Below the pieces are notes generated by a model. The model searched no databases, was not told the origin of the DNA, and saw nothing but the letters and a program-made list of their open reading frames with translations. DNA of 64,000 nt from Streptococcus oralis (lineage in GTDB: Bacteria; Bacillota; Bacilli; Lactobacillales; Streptococcaceae), in assembly GCF_002386345.1 (NCBI RefSeq), contig NZ_CP023507.1, positions 248,001 through 312,000 of the forward strand. The letters are read 5' to 3'. Both the position numbers and the translations under genes were made by a program. Shown piece after piece: positions 1 to 7,678 of this stretch (position 1 is the stretch's first letter; each line of letters begins with the position of its first letter).

Positions 1-1
1 C

Positions 2-1447
2 CTTCTAGATACCCTTCGTAACTCTCGTGTTGCAACAGGAGAAGCAGGTGGTATCACTCAGCATATCGGTGCCTACCAAATCGTTGAAAATGGCAAGAAG
101 ATTACCTTCCTTGATACACCTGGACACGCGGCCTTTACATCGATGCGTGCGCGTGGTGCTTCTGTTACCGATATTACTATCTTGGTCGTAGCGGCAGATG
201 ACGGGGTTATGCCTCAGACTATCGAAGCCATCAACCACTCAAAAGCAGCCAACGTTCCAATCATCGTAGCCATCAACAAAATTGATAAACCAGGTGCCAA
301 CCCAGAACGCGTTATCGGTGAATTGGCAGAGCATGGTGTCATGTCAACAGCTTGGGGTGGAGATTCTGAGTTTGTCGAAATTTCAGCTAAGTTCAACCAA
401 AATATCGATGAACTCTTGGAAACGGTCCTTCTTGTGGCTGAAATCCAAGAACTCAAGGCAGATCCAACAGTGCGTGCTATCGGTACGGTTATCGAAGCTC
501 GTTTGGATAAAGGGAAAGGTGCGGTCGCAACCCTTCTTGTGCAACAAGGTACTCTGAATGTGCAAGACCCTATCGTTGTCGGAAATACCTTTGGTCGTGT
601 CCGTGCTATGACCAATGACCTTGGTCGTCGTGTTAAGGTTGCTGGACCATCAACGCCCGTTTCTATCACAGGTTTGAACGAAGCACCAATGGCGGGTGAC
701 CACTTTGCCGTTTACGAAGATGAAAAATCTGCGCGTGCGGCCGGTGAAGAACGTGCAAAACGTGCCCTTATGAAGCAACGTCAAGCTACTCAACGTGTCA
801 GCCTTGAAAACCTCTTTGATACGCTTAAAGCTGGTGAGCTTAAGTCAGTTAATGTTATCATCAAGGCCGACGTACAAGGTTCTGTTGAAGCCCTTTCTGC
901 CTCACTTCAAAAGATCGATGTAGAAGGTGTGAAAGTTACTATCGTTCACTCGGCAGTCGGTGCTATCAACGAATCTGACGTGACTCTTGCGGAAGCTTCA
1001 AATGCCTTTATCGTTGGTTTCAACGTACGTCCTACACCACAAGCTCGTCAACAAGCAGATGCTGACGATGTCGAAATCCGTCTCCACAGCATTATCTACA
1101 AGGTTATCGAAGAGATGGAAGAAGCTATGAAAGGGATGTTGGATCCTGAATTTGAAGAAAAAATCATCGGTGAAGCTCTTATCCGTGAAACCTTCAAGGT
1201 GTCTAAAGTGGGAACTATCGGTGGATTTATGGTTATCAACGGTAAGGTTACCCGTGATTCTAAAGTCCGTGTAATCCGTGACGGTGTTGTTATCTATGAC
1301 GGTGAACTCGCAAGCTTGAAACACTACAAAGACGACGTGAAAGAAGTTACGAACGGTCGTGAAGGTGGATTGATGATTGAGGGCTACAATGATATCAAGA
1401 TGGATGATGTGATTGAGGCTTATATCATGGAAGAGATTAAGAGATAA
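2..1447 (+). CDS. infB: Translation initiation factor IF-2 (5' end missing)
   Basis: IF-2 is the GTPase that brings initiator tRNA to the 30S subunit and promotes subunit joining. The frame is open from base 2 to a TAA at 1445; the N-terminal region and the P-loop lie upstream of the window. Visible parts are the G3 motif DTPGH (about 118-132), the G4 motif NKID (about 280-291), then the beta-barrel domains and the C-terminal initiator-tRNA-binding domain. The internal ATG at 143 is not a start, because the GTPase domain is clearly read through it. It is followed by rbfA, its usual partner, but across an unusually long gap. The identity is secure; only the start is missing. Confidence 0.97.
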   Translation, partial: LLDTLRNSRVATGEAGGITQHIGAYQIVENGKKITFLDTPGHAAFTSMRARGASVTDITILVVAADDGVMPQTIEAINHSKAANVPIIVAINKIDKPGANPERVIGELAEHGVMSTAWGGDSEFVEISAKFNQNIDELLETVLLVAEIQELKADPTVRAIGTVIEARLDKGKGAVATLLVQQGTLNVQDPIVVGNTFGRVRAMTNDLGRRVKVAGPSTPVSITGLNEAPMAGDHFAVYEDEKSARAAGEERAKRALMKQRQATQRVSLENLFDTLKAGELKSVNVIIKADVQGSVEALSASLQKIDVEGVKVTIVHSAVGAINESDVTLAEASNAFIVGFNVRPTPQARQQADADDVEIRLHSIIYKVIEEMEEAMKGMLDPEFEEKIIGEALIRETFKVSKVGTIGGFMVINGKVTRDSKVRVIRDGVVIYDGELASLKHYKDDVKEVTNGREGGLMIEGYNDIKMDDVIEAYIMEEIKR

Positions 1448-1696
1448 GATTTTTGCTCCTTTCTAGGTGGTGAGGGATGCAAGCAAACCGATGGTTTCAT
1501 TGCTTATTTTTGAGCCTAGAGTCTCAAAAATCCCCTGTGATGGGACTGATAAATTAGTCCCATCACTTTCACCACAGCGAAAGAAGCGGATGAGTTCAAA
1601 TTGAACTTCGTTTCAATTTGAGCTGAAAATCAATAAATTTAAAAATAGCTAGGTCTGCTGGCCTAGCTTTTGGTTCAAAGTAGAGAAAGGAATATC
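1448..1696 (+). other. Hairpin-rich infB-rbfA intergenic region
   Basis: No gene is visible in these 249 bases. Four inverted repeats lie in series: TTTTTGAG/CTCAAAAA (1507-1530), GTGATGGGACT/AGTCCCATCAC (1537-1566), TCAAATTGAA/TTCAATTTGA (1596-1621) and AGCTAGG/CCTAGCT (1647-1668). The last is followed by four T and looks most like a terminator or attenuator in front of rbfA. Whether this is a decayed mobile repeat or a regulatory leader cannot be decided from the sequence. Confidence 0.6.
1647..1671 (+). terminator. Possible terminator/attenuator before rbfA
   Basis: A 7-bp stem AGCTAGG/CCTAGCT with an 8-base loop is followed by TTTTGG. It lies 26 bases upstream of the rbfA start, so it could attenuate transcription running on from infB. 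The T run is short. Confidence 0.4.
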
Positions 1697-2047
1697 ATGG
1701 CAAATCATTTCCGTACGGATCGTGTGGGCATGGAAATCAAGCGTGAAGTCAATGAGATTTTGCAAAAGAAAGTCCGTGATCCGCGTGTCCAAGGTGTGAC
1801 CATCACAGATGTTCAGATGCTAGGTGACTTGTCTGTTGCCAAGGTTTACTACACCATTTTGAGTAACCTTGCTTCGGATAATCAAAAAGCTCAAATCGGG
1901 CTTGAAAAAGCAACTGGTACCATCAAACGTGAACTTGGTCGCAATTTGAAATTGTACAAAATCCCAGATTTGACCTTCGTCAAAGACGAATCCATTGAAT
2001 ACGGAAACAAGATTGACGAGATGCTACGCAATCTGGATAAGAACTAA
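1697..2047 (+). CDS. rbfA: Ribosome-binding factor A
   Basis: RbfA is a KH-fold factor that binds the 30S subunit during late 16S rRNA maturation. The protein has 116 residues, normal for the family, and begins [12 protein letters not shown] with the typical RVG-I-RE-EI pattern. The ATG at 1697 is preceded by AGAAAGGA at a good distance. An in-frame upstream start at 1670 would add nine unsupported residues, so it was not used. The gene follows infB as in most Firmicutes and is closed by a strong terminator. Confidence 0.95.
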   Translation: MANHFRTDRVGMEIKREVNEILQKKVRDPRVQGVTITDVQMLGDLSVAKVYYTILSNLASDNQKAQIGLEKATGTIKRELGRNLKLYKIPDLTFVKDESIEYGNKIDEMLRNLDKN

Positions 2048-2050
2048 AAA

Positions 2051-2071
2051 AGAGGGGAAACCCTCTTTTTT
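2051..2071 (+). terminator. Rho-independent terminator of rbfA
   Basis: Stem AGAGGG/CCCTCT (2051-2056 with 2061-2066), GAAA loop, flanked by an A run and followed by six T. It overlaps the region just after the rbfA stop. Confidence 0.85.
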
Positions 2072-2136
2072 CTTGTCAGAGTAGTCCATCAGCTAATCAT
2101 CAATATGTTGCCTTTGTAAAAGGCAGTTTAAAAAAT

Positions 2137-2164
2137 TTGTAAATTTCAAATAGTATGATATGAT
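2137..2164 (+). promoter_or_regulatory. Sigma-A-type promoter for the EcsC-like gene
   Basis: TTGTAA (2137-2142) and TATGAT (2159-2164) are separated by 16 bases, about 30 bases upstream of the ATG at 2198. Confidence 0.5.
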
Positions 2165-2197
2165 AAAGCTTGATATGAATGAAAAACGGAGAAACAT

Positions 2198-2977
2198 ATG
2201 GCTAAACAAGATATAGCTATGCAAGTACTGCAACAAGTGGTGAAATTACCCGTGGTCAAAGTTGATCGAGAGAAATTTTTAGTAGAAAAGTTTTCAAAGG
2301 AATTAGACCGTAAGGATATTGCAACCTTATTAGAACAAGGGCCGACTTCTTTGTTACCTCAGGAAAGCTTGGACCGAGTGGCAAAGGCCTGTATTAAGGA
2401 CAATGTATTGCTGGCCAGCGGCACTTCGGTATTGGCAGGTCTACCTGGAGGTCTTGCCATGGCGATCACCATTCCAACAGATGTAGCCCAGTTTTACGCT
2501 TTCTCATTAAAACTAGCTCAGGAACTAGGGTATATTTACGGATTTGATGATCTTTGGGCATCGCGCAATGAGTTAAGCGAGGAAGCTAAAAACACACTCC
2601 TACTGTATCTCGGTGTGATGCTGGGAGTAAATGGTGCAGGTGCTCTGCTTCGATCAGGTGGTGTGACAGTAGCCAAGCAAGTCATAAAAGTAGTGAACAA
2701 GAAAGCTTTGACAAAGACGCTCTGGTATCCTATTTTAGAGAAAATTTTGAAAATTTTTGGTGTTAATCTGACAAAAGGAGGCCTAGCCAAAGGGATGGGG
2801 AAAGTGATCCCTATCCTAGGTGGAGTCATTTCTGGTGGCTTAACCTTTGCGACCATGAAACCGATGGGAGAAAGATTGCAACAGGAATTGTCCAAGCTAG
2901 TCAACTACAATGAAGTGCAATATCAAAGAGACGTTGATACTATTCGAAAAGAGGTCGAAATCATCGAAGGAGAGTAA
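2198..2977 (+). CDS. EcsC-like conserved protein
   Basis: The 259-residue protein resembles the EcsC family by its general pattern. A charged N-terminus (about 1-70) is followed by a hydrophobic Gly/Ala-rich segment (about 80-100, LASGTSVLAGLPGGLAMA), the IPTDVAQFYAF motif typical of the family, and a second hydrophobic glycine-rich stretch near 200-222. EcsC-type proteins are associated with membranes, but their biochemical role is not established. The start at 2198 follows GGAG at 2189-2192. The stop is immediately followed by the ATG of a small gene, so the two are probably cotranscribed. The family call is from memory; no function is proposed. Confidence 0.7.
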   Translation: MAKQDIAMQVLQQVVKLPVVKVDREKFLVEKFSKELDRKDIATLLEQGPTSLLPQESLDRVAKACIKDNVLLASGTSVLAGLPGGLAMAITIPTDVAQFYAFSLKLAQELGYIYGFDDLWASRNELSEEAKNTLLLYLGVMLGVNGAGALLRSGGVTVAKQVIKVVNKKALTKTLWYPILEKILKIFGVNLTKGGLAKGMGKVIPILGGVISGGLTFATMKPMGERLQQELSKLVNYNEVQYQRDVDTIRKEVEIIEGE

Positions 2978-2978
2978 T

Positions 2979-3161
2979 ATGGGATTCATTAAAATTCTAG
3001 CCAAGACTTACGGGAATTACTTTTTTACAATGCAAGGTTTAAAAGTGATGAAAACAATGAAAAAAGACGACAATGCTCTAGTAGGTTTCGGGAAAGTACT
3101 GCTTGCTGACAAGTTGATGGATGTAGCCCAGTGGCTCGCAAAACCAGATGATAAGGAATAA
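2979..3161 (+). CDS. Small conserved hypothetical protein
   Basis: This 60-residue, lysine-rich protein begins MGFIKILAKTYG. Its ATG lies two bases after the upstream stop, and the ribosome site GAAGGAGAG sits inside the end of the EcsC-like gene, so translational coupling is likely. A longer frame from 2910 runs inside the upstream gene and was not used. No domain is recognised. A strong terminator follows, so the pair forms a two-gene operon. Confidence 0.7.
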   Translation: MGFIKILAKTYGNYFFTMQGLKVMKTMKKDDNALVGFGKVLLADKLMDVAQWLAKPDDKE

Positions 3162-3175
3162 CTTGAAATGAAAGA

Positions 3176-3206
3176 AACTAGCAGGAACTCTTCTGCTAGT
3201 TTTTTA
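3176..3206 (+). terminator. Rho-independent terminator
   Basis: Stem AACTAGCAG/CTGCTAGTT (3176-3184 with 3193-3201) followed by a run of T. It closes the EcsC-like operon. Confidence 0.85.
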
Positions 3207-3248
3207 ATCTCTTCCCATATGGTATAATATAAGCAGTAAAATCATTTT

Positions 3249-3399
3249 ATACTCTTCGAAAATCTCTTCAAACCACGTCAGCTTCACCTTGCTGTAGGTA
3301 TGGTTACTGACTTCGTCAGTTCTATCCACAACCTCAAAACACTGTTTTGAGCAACCTGTGGCTAGCTTCCTAGTTTGCTCTTTGATTTTCATTGAGTAT
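3249..3399. repeat. RUP-type intergenic repeat, copy 1
   Basis: The element starts ATACTCTTCGAAAAT and ends ATTTTCATTGAGTAT, which are imperfect terminal inverted repeats. The interior (ACCACGTCAG, CTGACTTCGTCAG, CTCAAAACACTGTTTTGAG, GCTAGCTTCCTAGTTTGCTC) is shared with the copy at 23278. From memory this is the streptococcal RUP family, short non-autonomous elements thought to be mobilised by an IS630-like transposase. It sits directly upstream of the DUF1858 gene and may carry or displace that gene's promoter. Confidence 0.8.
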
Positions 3400-3421
3400 T
3401 AGAACATACATGGAGGTCGTC

Positions 3422-3655
3422 ATGGATAATATCATCGATGTGTCAATTCCCGTTGCAGAAGTGGTGGATAAGCATCCAGAAGTCTTGGAAATCCTAGTAG
3501 AGCTGGGTTTTAAACCACTTGCTAACCCCTTGATGCGCAACACAGTCGGTCGCAAAGTATCGCTCAAACAGGGTTCTAAACTTGAAGGAACTCCTATGGA
3601 CAAGATTGTCCGCACGCTAGAAGCGAACGGCTATGAAGTGATTGGATTAGACTAA
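3422..3655 (+). CDS. DUF1858 domain protein
   Basis: The 77-residue protein reads MDNIIDVSIPVAEVVDKHPE and continues with the LVELGFKPLANP pattern typical of DUF1858. These small domains accompany hemerythrin or redox proteins. The ATG at 3422 follows GGAGGT (3412-3417), a strong ribosome site; the frame also opens at 3392 inside the upstream repeat, which is unlikely to be used. The stop TAA shares one base with the ATG of the next gene, so the two are translationally coupled and probably act together. Function is unknown. Confidence 0.85.
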   Translation: MDNIIDVSIPVAEVVDKHPEVLEILVELGFKPLANPLMRNTVGRKVSLKQGSKLEGTPMDKIVRTLEANGYEVIGLD

Positions 3656-4989
3656 TGGCAGATGAACGGATTCATATCCTACGGGATATTTTGTTAGAAT
3701 TGCACAATGGTGCCTCTCCTGAGTCAGTTCAGGAGCGTTTTGATGCGACTTTTACAGGTGTGTCAGCCATCGAGATTTCCCTCATGGAGCACGAGCTGAT
3801 GAACTCAGACTCAGGTGTCACCTTTGAAGATGTCATGGAGCTCTGTGATGTCCATGCCAATCTTTTTAAAAATGCAGTAAAGGGCGTCGAAGTAGAGGAT
3901 ACCGAACACCCTGGACACCCAGTTCGCGTCTTCAAGGATGAAAATCTGGCTCTCCGTGCAGCCTTGATTCGCATTCGGAGATTGTTAGATACCTATGAGT
4001 CTATGGAAGATGAGGAAATGCTGGCAGAGATGCGTAAGGGTTTGGTTCGTCAAATGGGGCTGTTGGGCCAATTTGATCTCCACTACCAGCGCAAGGAAGA
4101 GCTCTTTTTCCCCATCATGGAGCGTTATGGACACGATTCACCTCCAAAAGTTATGTGGGGAGTGGATGATCAGATCAGAGAACTCTTTCAGACAGCTCTA
4201 GCGACGGCTAAGGCACTACCAGAAGTGGCGATTAACACTGTAAAGGAGGCCTTTGAAGCTTTTGCGACAGAGTTTGAAAGTATGATTTTCAAGGAAGAGT
4301 CCATCCTACTCATGATTCTCCTTGAGTCTTTCACCCAGGATGACTGGATTCAGATTGCGGAGGAGAGCGATGCCTACGGCTATGCCATCATCCGTCCGTC
4401 AGAGAAATGGGTGCCAGAACGTCAGAGTTTCGTTGAGGAAAAGAGCGCAGAGGAGCCCGTGCAGCTAGACACGGCTGAAGGTCAAGTTCAGCAAGTCATC
4501 AATACGCCTGAAGGCCAGTTTACCATTACCTTTACCCCTAAGGAAAAGGAAGCGGTGCTGGACCGCCATAGTCAACAGGCTTTTGGCAATGGCTATCTCT
4601 CAGTAGAGCAGGCCAACCTCATCCTCAATCACCTTCCTATGGAGATCACCTTTGTCAATAAAGACGATATTTTCCAGTATTACAATGACAATGCGCCAGC
4701 TGATGAGATGATTTTCAAACGGACGCCGTCCCAAGTCGGGCGCAATGTAGAACTCTGCCATCCGCCTAAGTACCTAGAAAAGGTGAAGGCCGTTATGCAA
4801 GGTCTTCGTGAAGGGGTCAAGGACAAGTATGAAATGTGGTTCAAGTCAGAGTCGCGAGGCAAGTTTGTCCACATCACCTATGCTGCGGTACACGATGAGA
4901 ACGGAGAATTTCAAGGCGTGCTAGAGTATGTTCAGGACATCCAGCCCTATCGTGAGATTGATACGGACTACTTCCGTGGATTAGAATAA
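3655..4989 (+). CDS. DUF438 / hemerythrin / PAS domain protein
   Basis: The 444-residue protein has three visible parts. DUF438 covers about 1-70. A hemerythrin-like four-helix domain covers about 80-225, with His and Glu ligand-type residues in DVHANLF, DLHYQRKEELFFPIMERYG and MIFKEESILLMILLE. A PAS-type sensor domain covers about 310-430 (MEITFVNKDDIFQYYND; EYVQDIQPY). Hemerythrin domains bind a di-iron centre and sense or store oxygen or nitric oxide, so a cytosolic redox or gas-sensing role is plausible but inferred. It follows the DUF1858 gene with a one-base overlap, a pairing common in Firmicutes. Confidence 0.85.
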   Translation: MADERIHILRDILLELHNGASPESVQERFDATFTGVSAIEISLMEHELMNSDSGVTFEDVMELCDVHANLFKNAVKGVEVEDTEHPGHPVRVFKDENLALRAALIRIRRLLDTYESMEDEEMLAEMRKGLVRQMGLLGQFDLHYQRKEELFFPIMERYGHDSPPKVMWGVDDQIRELFQTALATAKALPEVAINTVKEAFEAFATEFESMIFKEESILLMILLESFTQDDWIQIAEESDAYGYAIIRPSEKWVPERQSFVEEKSAEEPVQLDTAEGQVQQVINTPEGQFTITFTPKEKEAVLDRHSQQAFGNGYLSVEQANLILNHLPMEITFVNKDDIFQYYNDNAPADEMIFKRTPSQVGRNVELCHPPKYLEKVKAVMQGLREGVKDKYEMWFKSESRGKFVHITYAAVHDENGEFQGVLEYVQDIQPYREIDTDYFRGLE

Positions 4990-4998
4990 GGAGAATCA

Positions 4999-5253
4999 AT
5001 GAGTTACGAACAAGAATTTATGAAGGAATTTGAGGCCTGGGTTAATACCCAGATCATGATCAACGACATGGCGCACAAGGAAAGTCAAAAAGTCTACGAA
5101 GAAGACCAAGACGAACGTGCCAAAGATGCTATGATTCGCTACGAGAGCCGCTTGGATGCTTATCAGTTCTTGCTTGGTAAGTTTGAAAACTTCAAAGCAG
5201 GCAAGGGATTTCATGATCTGCCAGAAGGCTTATTTGGTGAGCGAAACTATTAA
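4999..5253 (+). CDS. DUF1912 family protein
   Basis: This 84-residue acidic, helix-rich soluble protein begins MSYEQEFMKEFEAWVNTQIM. I associate it with the DUF1912 family, found almost only in streptococci and their relatives. The start follows AAGGAGAATC and lies nine bases after the DUF438 stop, so it belongs to the same transcript. No catalytic motif is visible and no function is known to me. Confidence 0.75.
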   Translation: MSYEQEFMKEFEAWVNTQIMINDMAHKESQKVYEEDQDERAKDAMIRYESRLDAYQFLLGKFENFKAGKGFHDLPEGLFGERNY

Positions 5254-5268
5254 AATTCAGATACTTTC

Positions 5269-5297
5269 TTGATTTTTTGCCAAAATCTTGATAGAAT
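5269..5297 (+). promoter_or_regulatory. Promoter of the HhH-domain gene
   Basis: TTGATT (5269-5274) and TAGAAT (5292-5297) with a 17-base spacer, about 50 bases before the ATG at 5351. A short inverted repeat AATCC/GGATT followed by T lies between promoter and gene. Confidence 0.6.
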
Positions 5298-5350
5298 ATC
5301 TTTATTAAATCCTTGTCAGAGCAGGGATTTTTTATTGAAAGGATTTTATC

Positions 5351-5746
5351 ATGTCAAAGAAACTCCAACGTAAAAAACAATTGCGAAATAGCCTTCGTCG
5401 TTCAGGTGCATTTTCAAATGCTGTAAACAAGGTTGTCGAAGAAACAAAAAAAGTTGTGAAGCATGCTGAAAAAGCTGCAAATGAGGCAGGAAAAGCAGTC
5501 TCTAAGCAAGTAGAAAAAGCTGTAGAAGCAACTAAAGAGCAAGCCCACAAGCTTACAACTTCTGTTGAAGATTTCGCAGCTGACCTAGGTGGACTTCCAC
5601 TTAATCGTGCTAAAACTTTCTATGATGAAGGTATCAAGTCGGCTGCTGACTTTAAAAATTGGACTGAAAAAGAACTCCTTGCCTTGAAAGGAATCGGCCC
5701 AGCTACCATTAAGAAATTAAAAGAACATGGAATCAGCTTCAAGTAA
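5351..5746 (+). CDS. Lys/Ala-rich protein with C-terminal helix-hairpin-helix
   Basis: This 131-residue protein has a very basic N-terminus (KKLQRKKQLRNSLRRS), then a long Ala/Lys/Glu-rich helical stretch (about 25-75) with repeated VEKAVEATK-like units. The C-terminal domain (about 78-131) contains LLALKGIGPATIKKLKEHG, a helix-hairpin-helix signature that usually contacts the DNA backbone. The layout recalls a histone H1-like tail joined to a small DNA-binding module, so nucleoid association or a DNA-repair accessory role is possible but only inferred. It has its own promoter and precedes the valS T-box leader. Confidence 0.7.
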   Translation: MSKKLQRKKQLRNSLRRSGAFSNAVNKVVEETKKVVKHAEKAANEAGKAVSKQVEKAVEATKEQAHKLTTSVEDFAADLGGLPLNRAKTFYDEGIKSAADFKNWTEKELLALKGIGPATIKKLKEHGISFK

Positions 5747-5759
5747 TTTTTCTTGACCC

Positions 5760-5788
5760 TTGCATTTCCGAGAAAAACTTGCTACAAT
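5760..5788 (+). promoter_or_regulatory. Promoter of the T-box/valS operon
   Basis: TTGCAT (5760-5765) and TACAAT (5783-5788) with a 17-base spacer. The predicted start is near 5795, at the 5' edge of the T-box leader. Confidence 0.7.
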
Positions 5789-5794
5789 AGAGCC

Positions 5795-6008
5795 ATTAGA
5801 GGTGTTTTGAATCCCACATTTTACAGAAAGTGGCGGTGCTGAGAAGTCCACAAATGTGTCAAAACTGGTTGCTGATGATGAAAAATGAAATAAAAGTGTC
5901 TTTGTATATCCTTCAAAGACAAGAGTTGCGGGCATCTCTGCCCGAAATTGGGTGGTACCGCGGATAACATATTCGTCCCTGTCATGTAGATGGCAGGGGC
6001 ATTTTTTT
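5795..6008 (+). ncRNA. T-box leader (valyl-tRNA synthetase type)
   Basis: The conserved T-box sequence GGGTGGTACCGCG is at 5950-5962. It is followed by a terminator with stem CCCTGTCAT/ATGGCAGGG (5977-5985 with 5990-5998) and a T run. Stem I features include GTGCTGAGAA and a lower helix GTTTT/AAAAC. On the 3' strand just before AAAAC is GTC (5858-5860), a plausible valine specifier. Uncharged tRNA-Val would pair with the specifier and T-box and prevent termination. The identity as a T-box is firm; the specifier position is inferred and fits valS further down the transcript. Confidence 0.9.
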
Positions 6009-6028
6009 ATGGGAAGCGAGGTAGGAAG

Positions 6029-6595
6029 ATGGAGCAAGCACAATTACCAGAACGATTAAAAACCGATCGGCTCGTCTTACGAGTCCGTACAATAGCTGAT
6101 GCCGAGGATATTCATGCCTATGCTAGTCTGCCAGAAGTTTCCTACCCAGCAGGCTTTCCGCCCGTCAAGACCTTGGAAGATGAGATTTATTATCTGGAGC
6201 ATATTCTGCCCGAGCGTAATGAAAAAAACAATCTCCCAGCGGGCTATGGAATTGTCGTTAAAGGGACCGATACTATCATCGGCTCTGTTGATTTCCCTCG
6301 TCGTCACGAGGATGATGTCTTGGAGATTGGCTATATCTTACATCCAGACTATTGGGGTCTAGGTTATGTTCCAGAAGCAGCGCGTGCCTTGATTGACTTA
6401 GCTTTTAAAGAATTGAATCTGCATAAGATTGAACTGACTTGTTTTGGCTACAATGTCCAAAGTCAACGAGCTGCAGAGAAACTTGGCTTTACCTTAGAAT
6501 CTCGCATAAGAGACCGCAAAGATGCCCAAGGCAACCGCTGTGATGATTTGAGATATGGCTTGCTGAGGAGTGAGTGGGAGAGTGAAAACTGTTAG
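6029..6595 (+). CDS. GNAT family N-acetyltransferase (RimJ/RimL-like)
   Basis: The 188-residue protein opens with the RimJ/RimL-type pattern ERLKTDRLVLRVRTIADAED. The acetyl-CoA region DYWGLGYVPEAARALIDLAF is near residue 110, and NVQSQRAAEKLGF lies near the C-terminus. It probably acetylates a protein N-terminus or small molecule; the substrate is unknown. The ATG at 6029 follows GAGGTAGGAAG. An in-frame ATG at 5990 lies inside the T-box terminator and was rejected. It is the first gene of the T-box transcript, so it should respond to valine starvation together with valS. Confidence 0.85.
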   Translation: MEQAQLPERLKTDRLVLRVRTIADAEDIHAYASLPEVSYPAGFPPVKTLEDEIYYLEHILPERNEKNNLPAGYGIVVKGTDTIIGSVDFPRRHEDDVLEIGYILHPDYWGLGYVPEAARALIDLAFKELNLHKIELTCFGYNVQSQRAAEKLGFTLESRIRDRKDAQGNRCDDLRYGLLRSEWESENC

Positions 6596-6661
6596 TTGAA
6601 CTGTTCGAGAAAATCGAACAGTTGGGATGTATTGAAGAATTTCGAAAGCGAGGTGAGAGGA

Positions 6662-7660
6662 TTGGAAACAAGCCAGATTATTACTCTAATTAGTGGAGTA
6701 GGAATAGGGGCTATCTTGAGTGCGATTTTAGTGTTTGTTAATAATAGTAAAAGAAATCAACTTGATTATATTACTAAAGAACGCTCTGAATGGAGAAAAA
6801 ACATAAAGTTGATAATTGTTGATTTGCTAAATGGAGAAAATAGGGAATCTGCAGTAAATAGTCTTAGAACACAAATCAATCCATACGGCTATTGTAGAAA
6901 TATTAAATATACTAATGAGTATTACATGAAAGATGGACATATTTGGGACCTTTTAAATGATTTTGATTACTCAGAAGAAAAATCGCAAATACTCAGTCAG
7001 TATCTAAGGTTACTCTTTAAATATGATTGGGAACGTTCAAAAAATGAGGTTAGAATTAATAATAATTTCTTATGGAATTTTTTAAGATGGGGATTGATAA
7101 TTCTAAACTTAATAATGTTATTTTGGGCGGGAAATGTGAATAATGAAGTAAATATGTATTTATCATTATTTTCAGTTATTCTTTTATTTTTACAACCGCA
7201 CCTAATAGAATTTCTATCTAAACTCAATTTTGATTCGCCTAAAGAAAAGACTATTTTAATATTAACCTTTTTAGTAGGATTTGTATCACCTTATCTTTAT
7301 TCACTTTATTTAACATTTATTTTATTAAATTTTTATAATCTATTTAAATTGAATTTTCTGGTAAATATCTTCCCGTTAATTTTGATGTTAATTATAATTT
7401 CTTCCGAACTTTTGCTTATTTATCAAATTTTTAATATAAACTATAAATATATTTCTCAAATAAAAAAGATAGAAAAAAATAGGACTGATTTAGAGTTAAA
7501 ATATTACGAAATTTATAATTTAAACTCTAGATTGAAACAAAAATCATGGGATATAAAGTATAATATAACAAAAGAAGATGTTAATAAACTAAAAAAAGAA
7601 CAGATAAAATTACGCAAGAAAATAAATAAGAAACTAAACAAGAAATTAAAAAGAAACTAA
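6662..7660 (+). CDS. AT-rich multi-pass membrane protein of unknown function
   Basis: The protein is about 332 residues. A single N-terminal transmembrane segment (about 3-26) is followed by a cytosolic stretch with ITKERSEWRKNIK. Four further hydrophobic segments follow (about 137-157, 162-185, 196-226, 232-258), and the tail (about 260-332) is strongly Lys/Asn-rich and probably coiled coil. I chose TTG at 6662 because GAGGTGAGAGG sits just upstream; the frame also opens at TTG 6596 but without a ribosome site. Base and codon use are far more AT-rich than the flanking acetyltransferase and valS genes, suggesting acquisition. It lies between the T-box leader and valS. A defence or membrane-effector role is conceivable but not shown. 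Confidence 0.65.
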   Translation: METSQIITLISGVGIGAILSAILVFVNNSKRNQLDYITKERSEWRKNIKLIIVDLLNGENRESAVNSLRTQINPYGYCRNIKYTNEYYMKDGHIWDLLNDFDYSEEKSQILSQYLRLLFKYDWERSKNEVRINNNFLWNFLRWGLIILNLIMLFWAGNVNNEVNMYLSLFSVILLFLQPHLIEFLSKLNFDSPKEKTILILTFLVGFVSPYLYSLYLTFILLNFYNLFKLNFLVNIFPLILMLIIISSELLLIYQIFNINYKYISQIKKIEKNRTDLELKYYEIYNLNSRLKQKSWDIKYNITKEDVNKLKKEQIKLRKKINKKLNKKLKRN

Positions 7661-7678
7661 TTATTAAGGAGAACACAC

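Noticed and set aside
5990..6028. ATG at 5990 as start of the acetyltransferase
   Set aside because: It lies inside the T-box terminator hairpin; the ATG at 6029 has a proper ribosome site.
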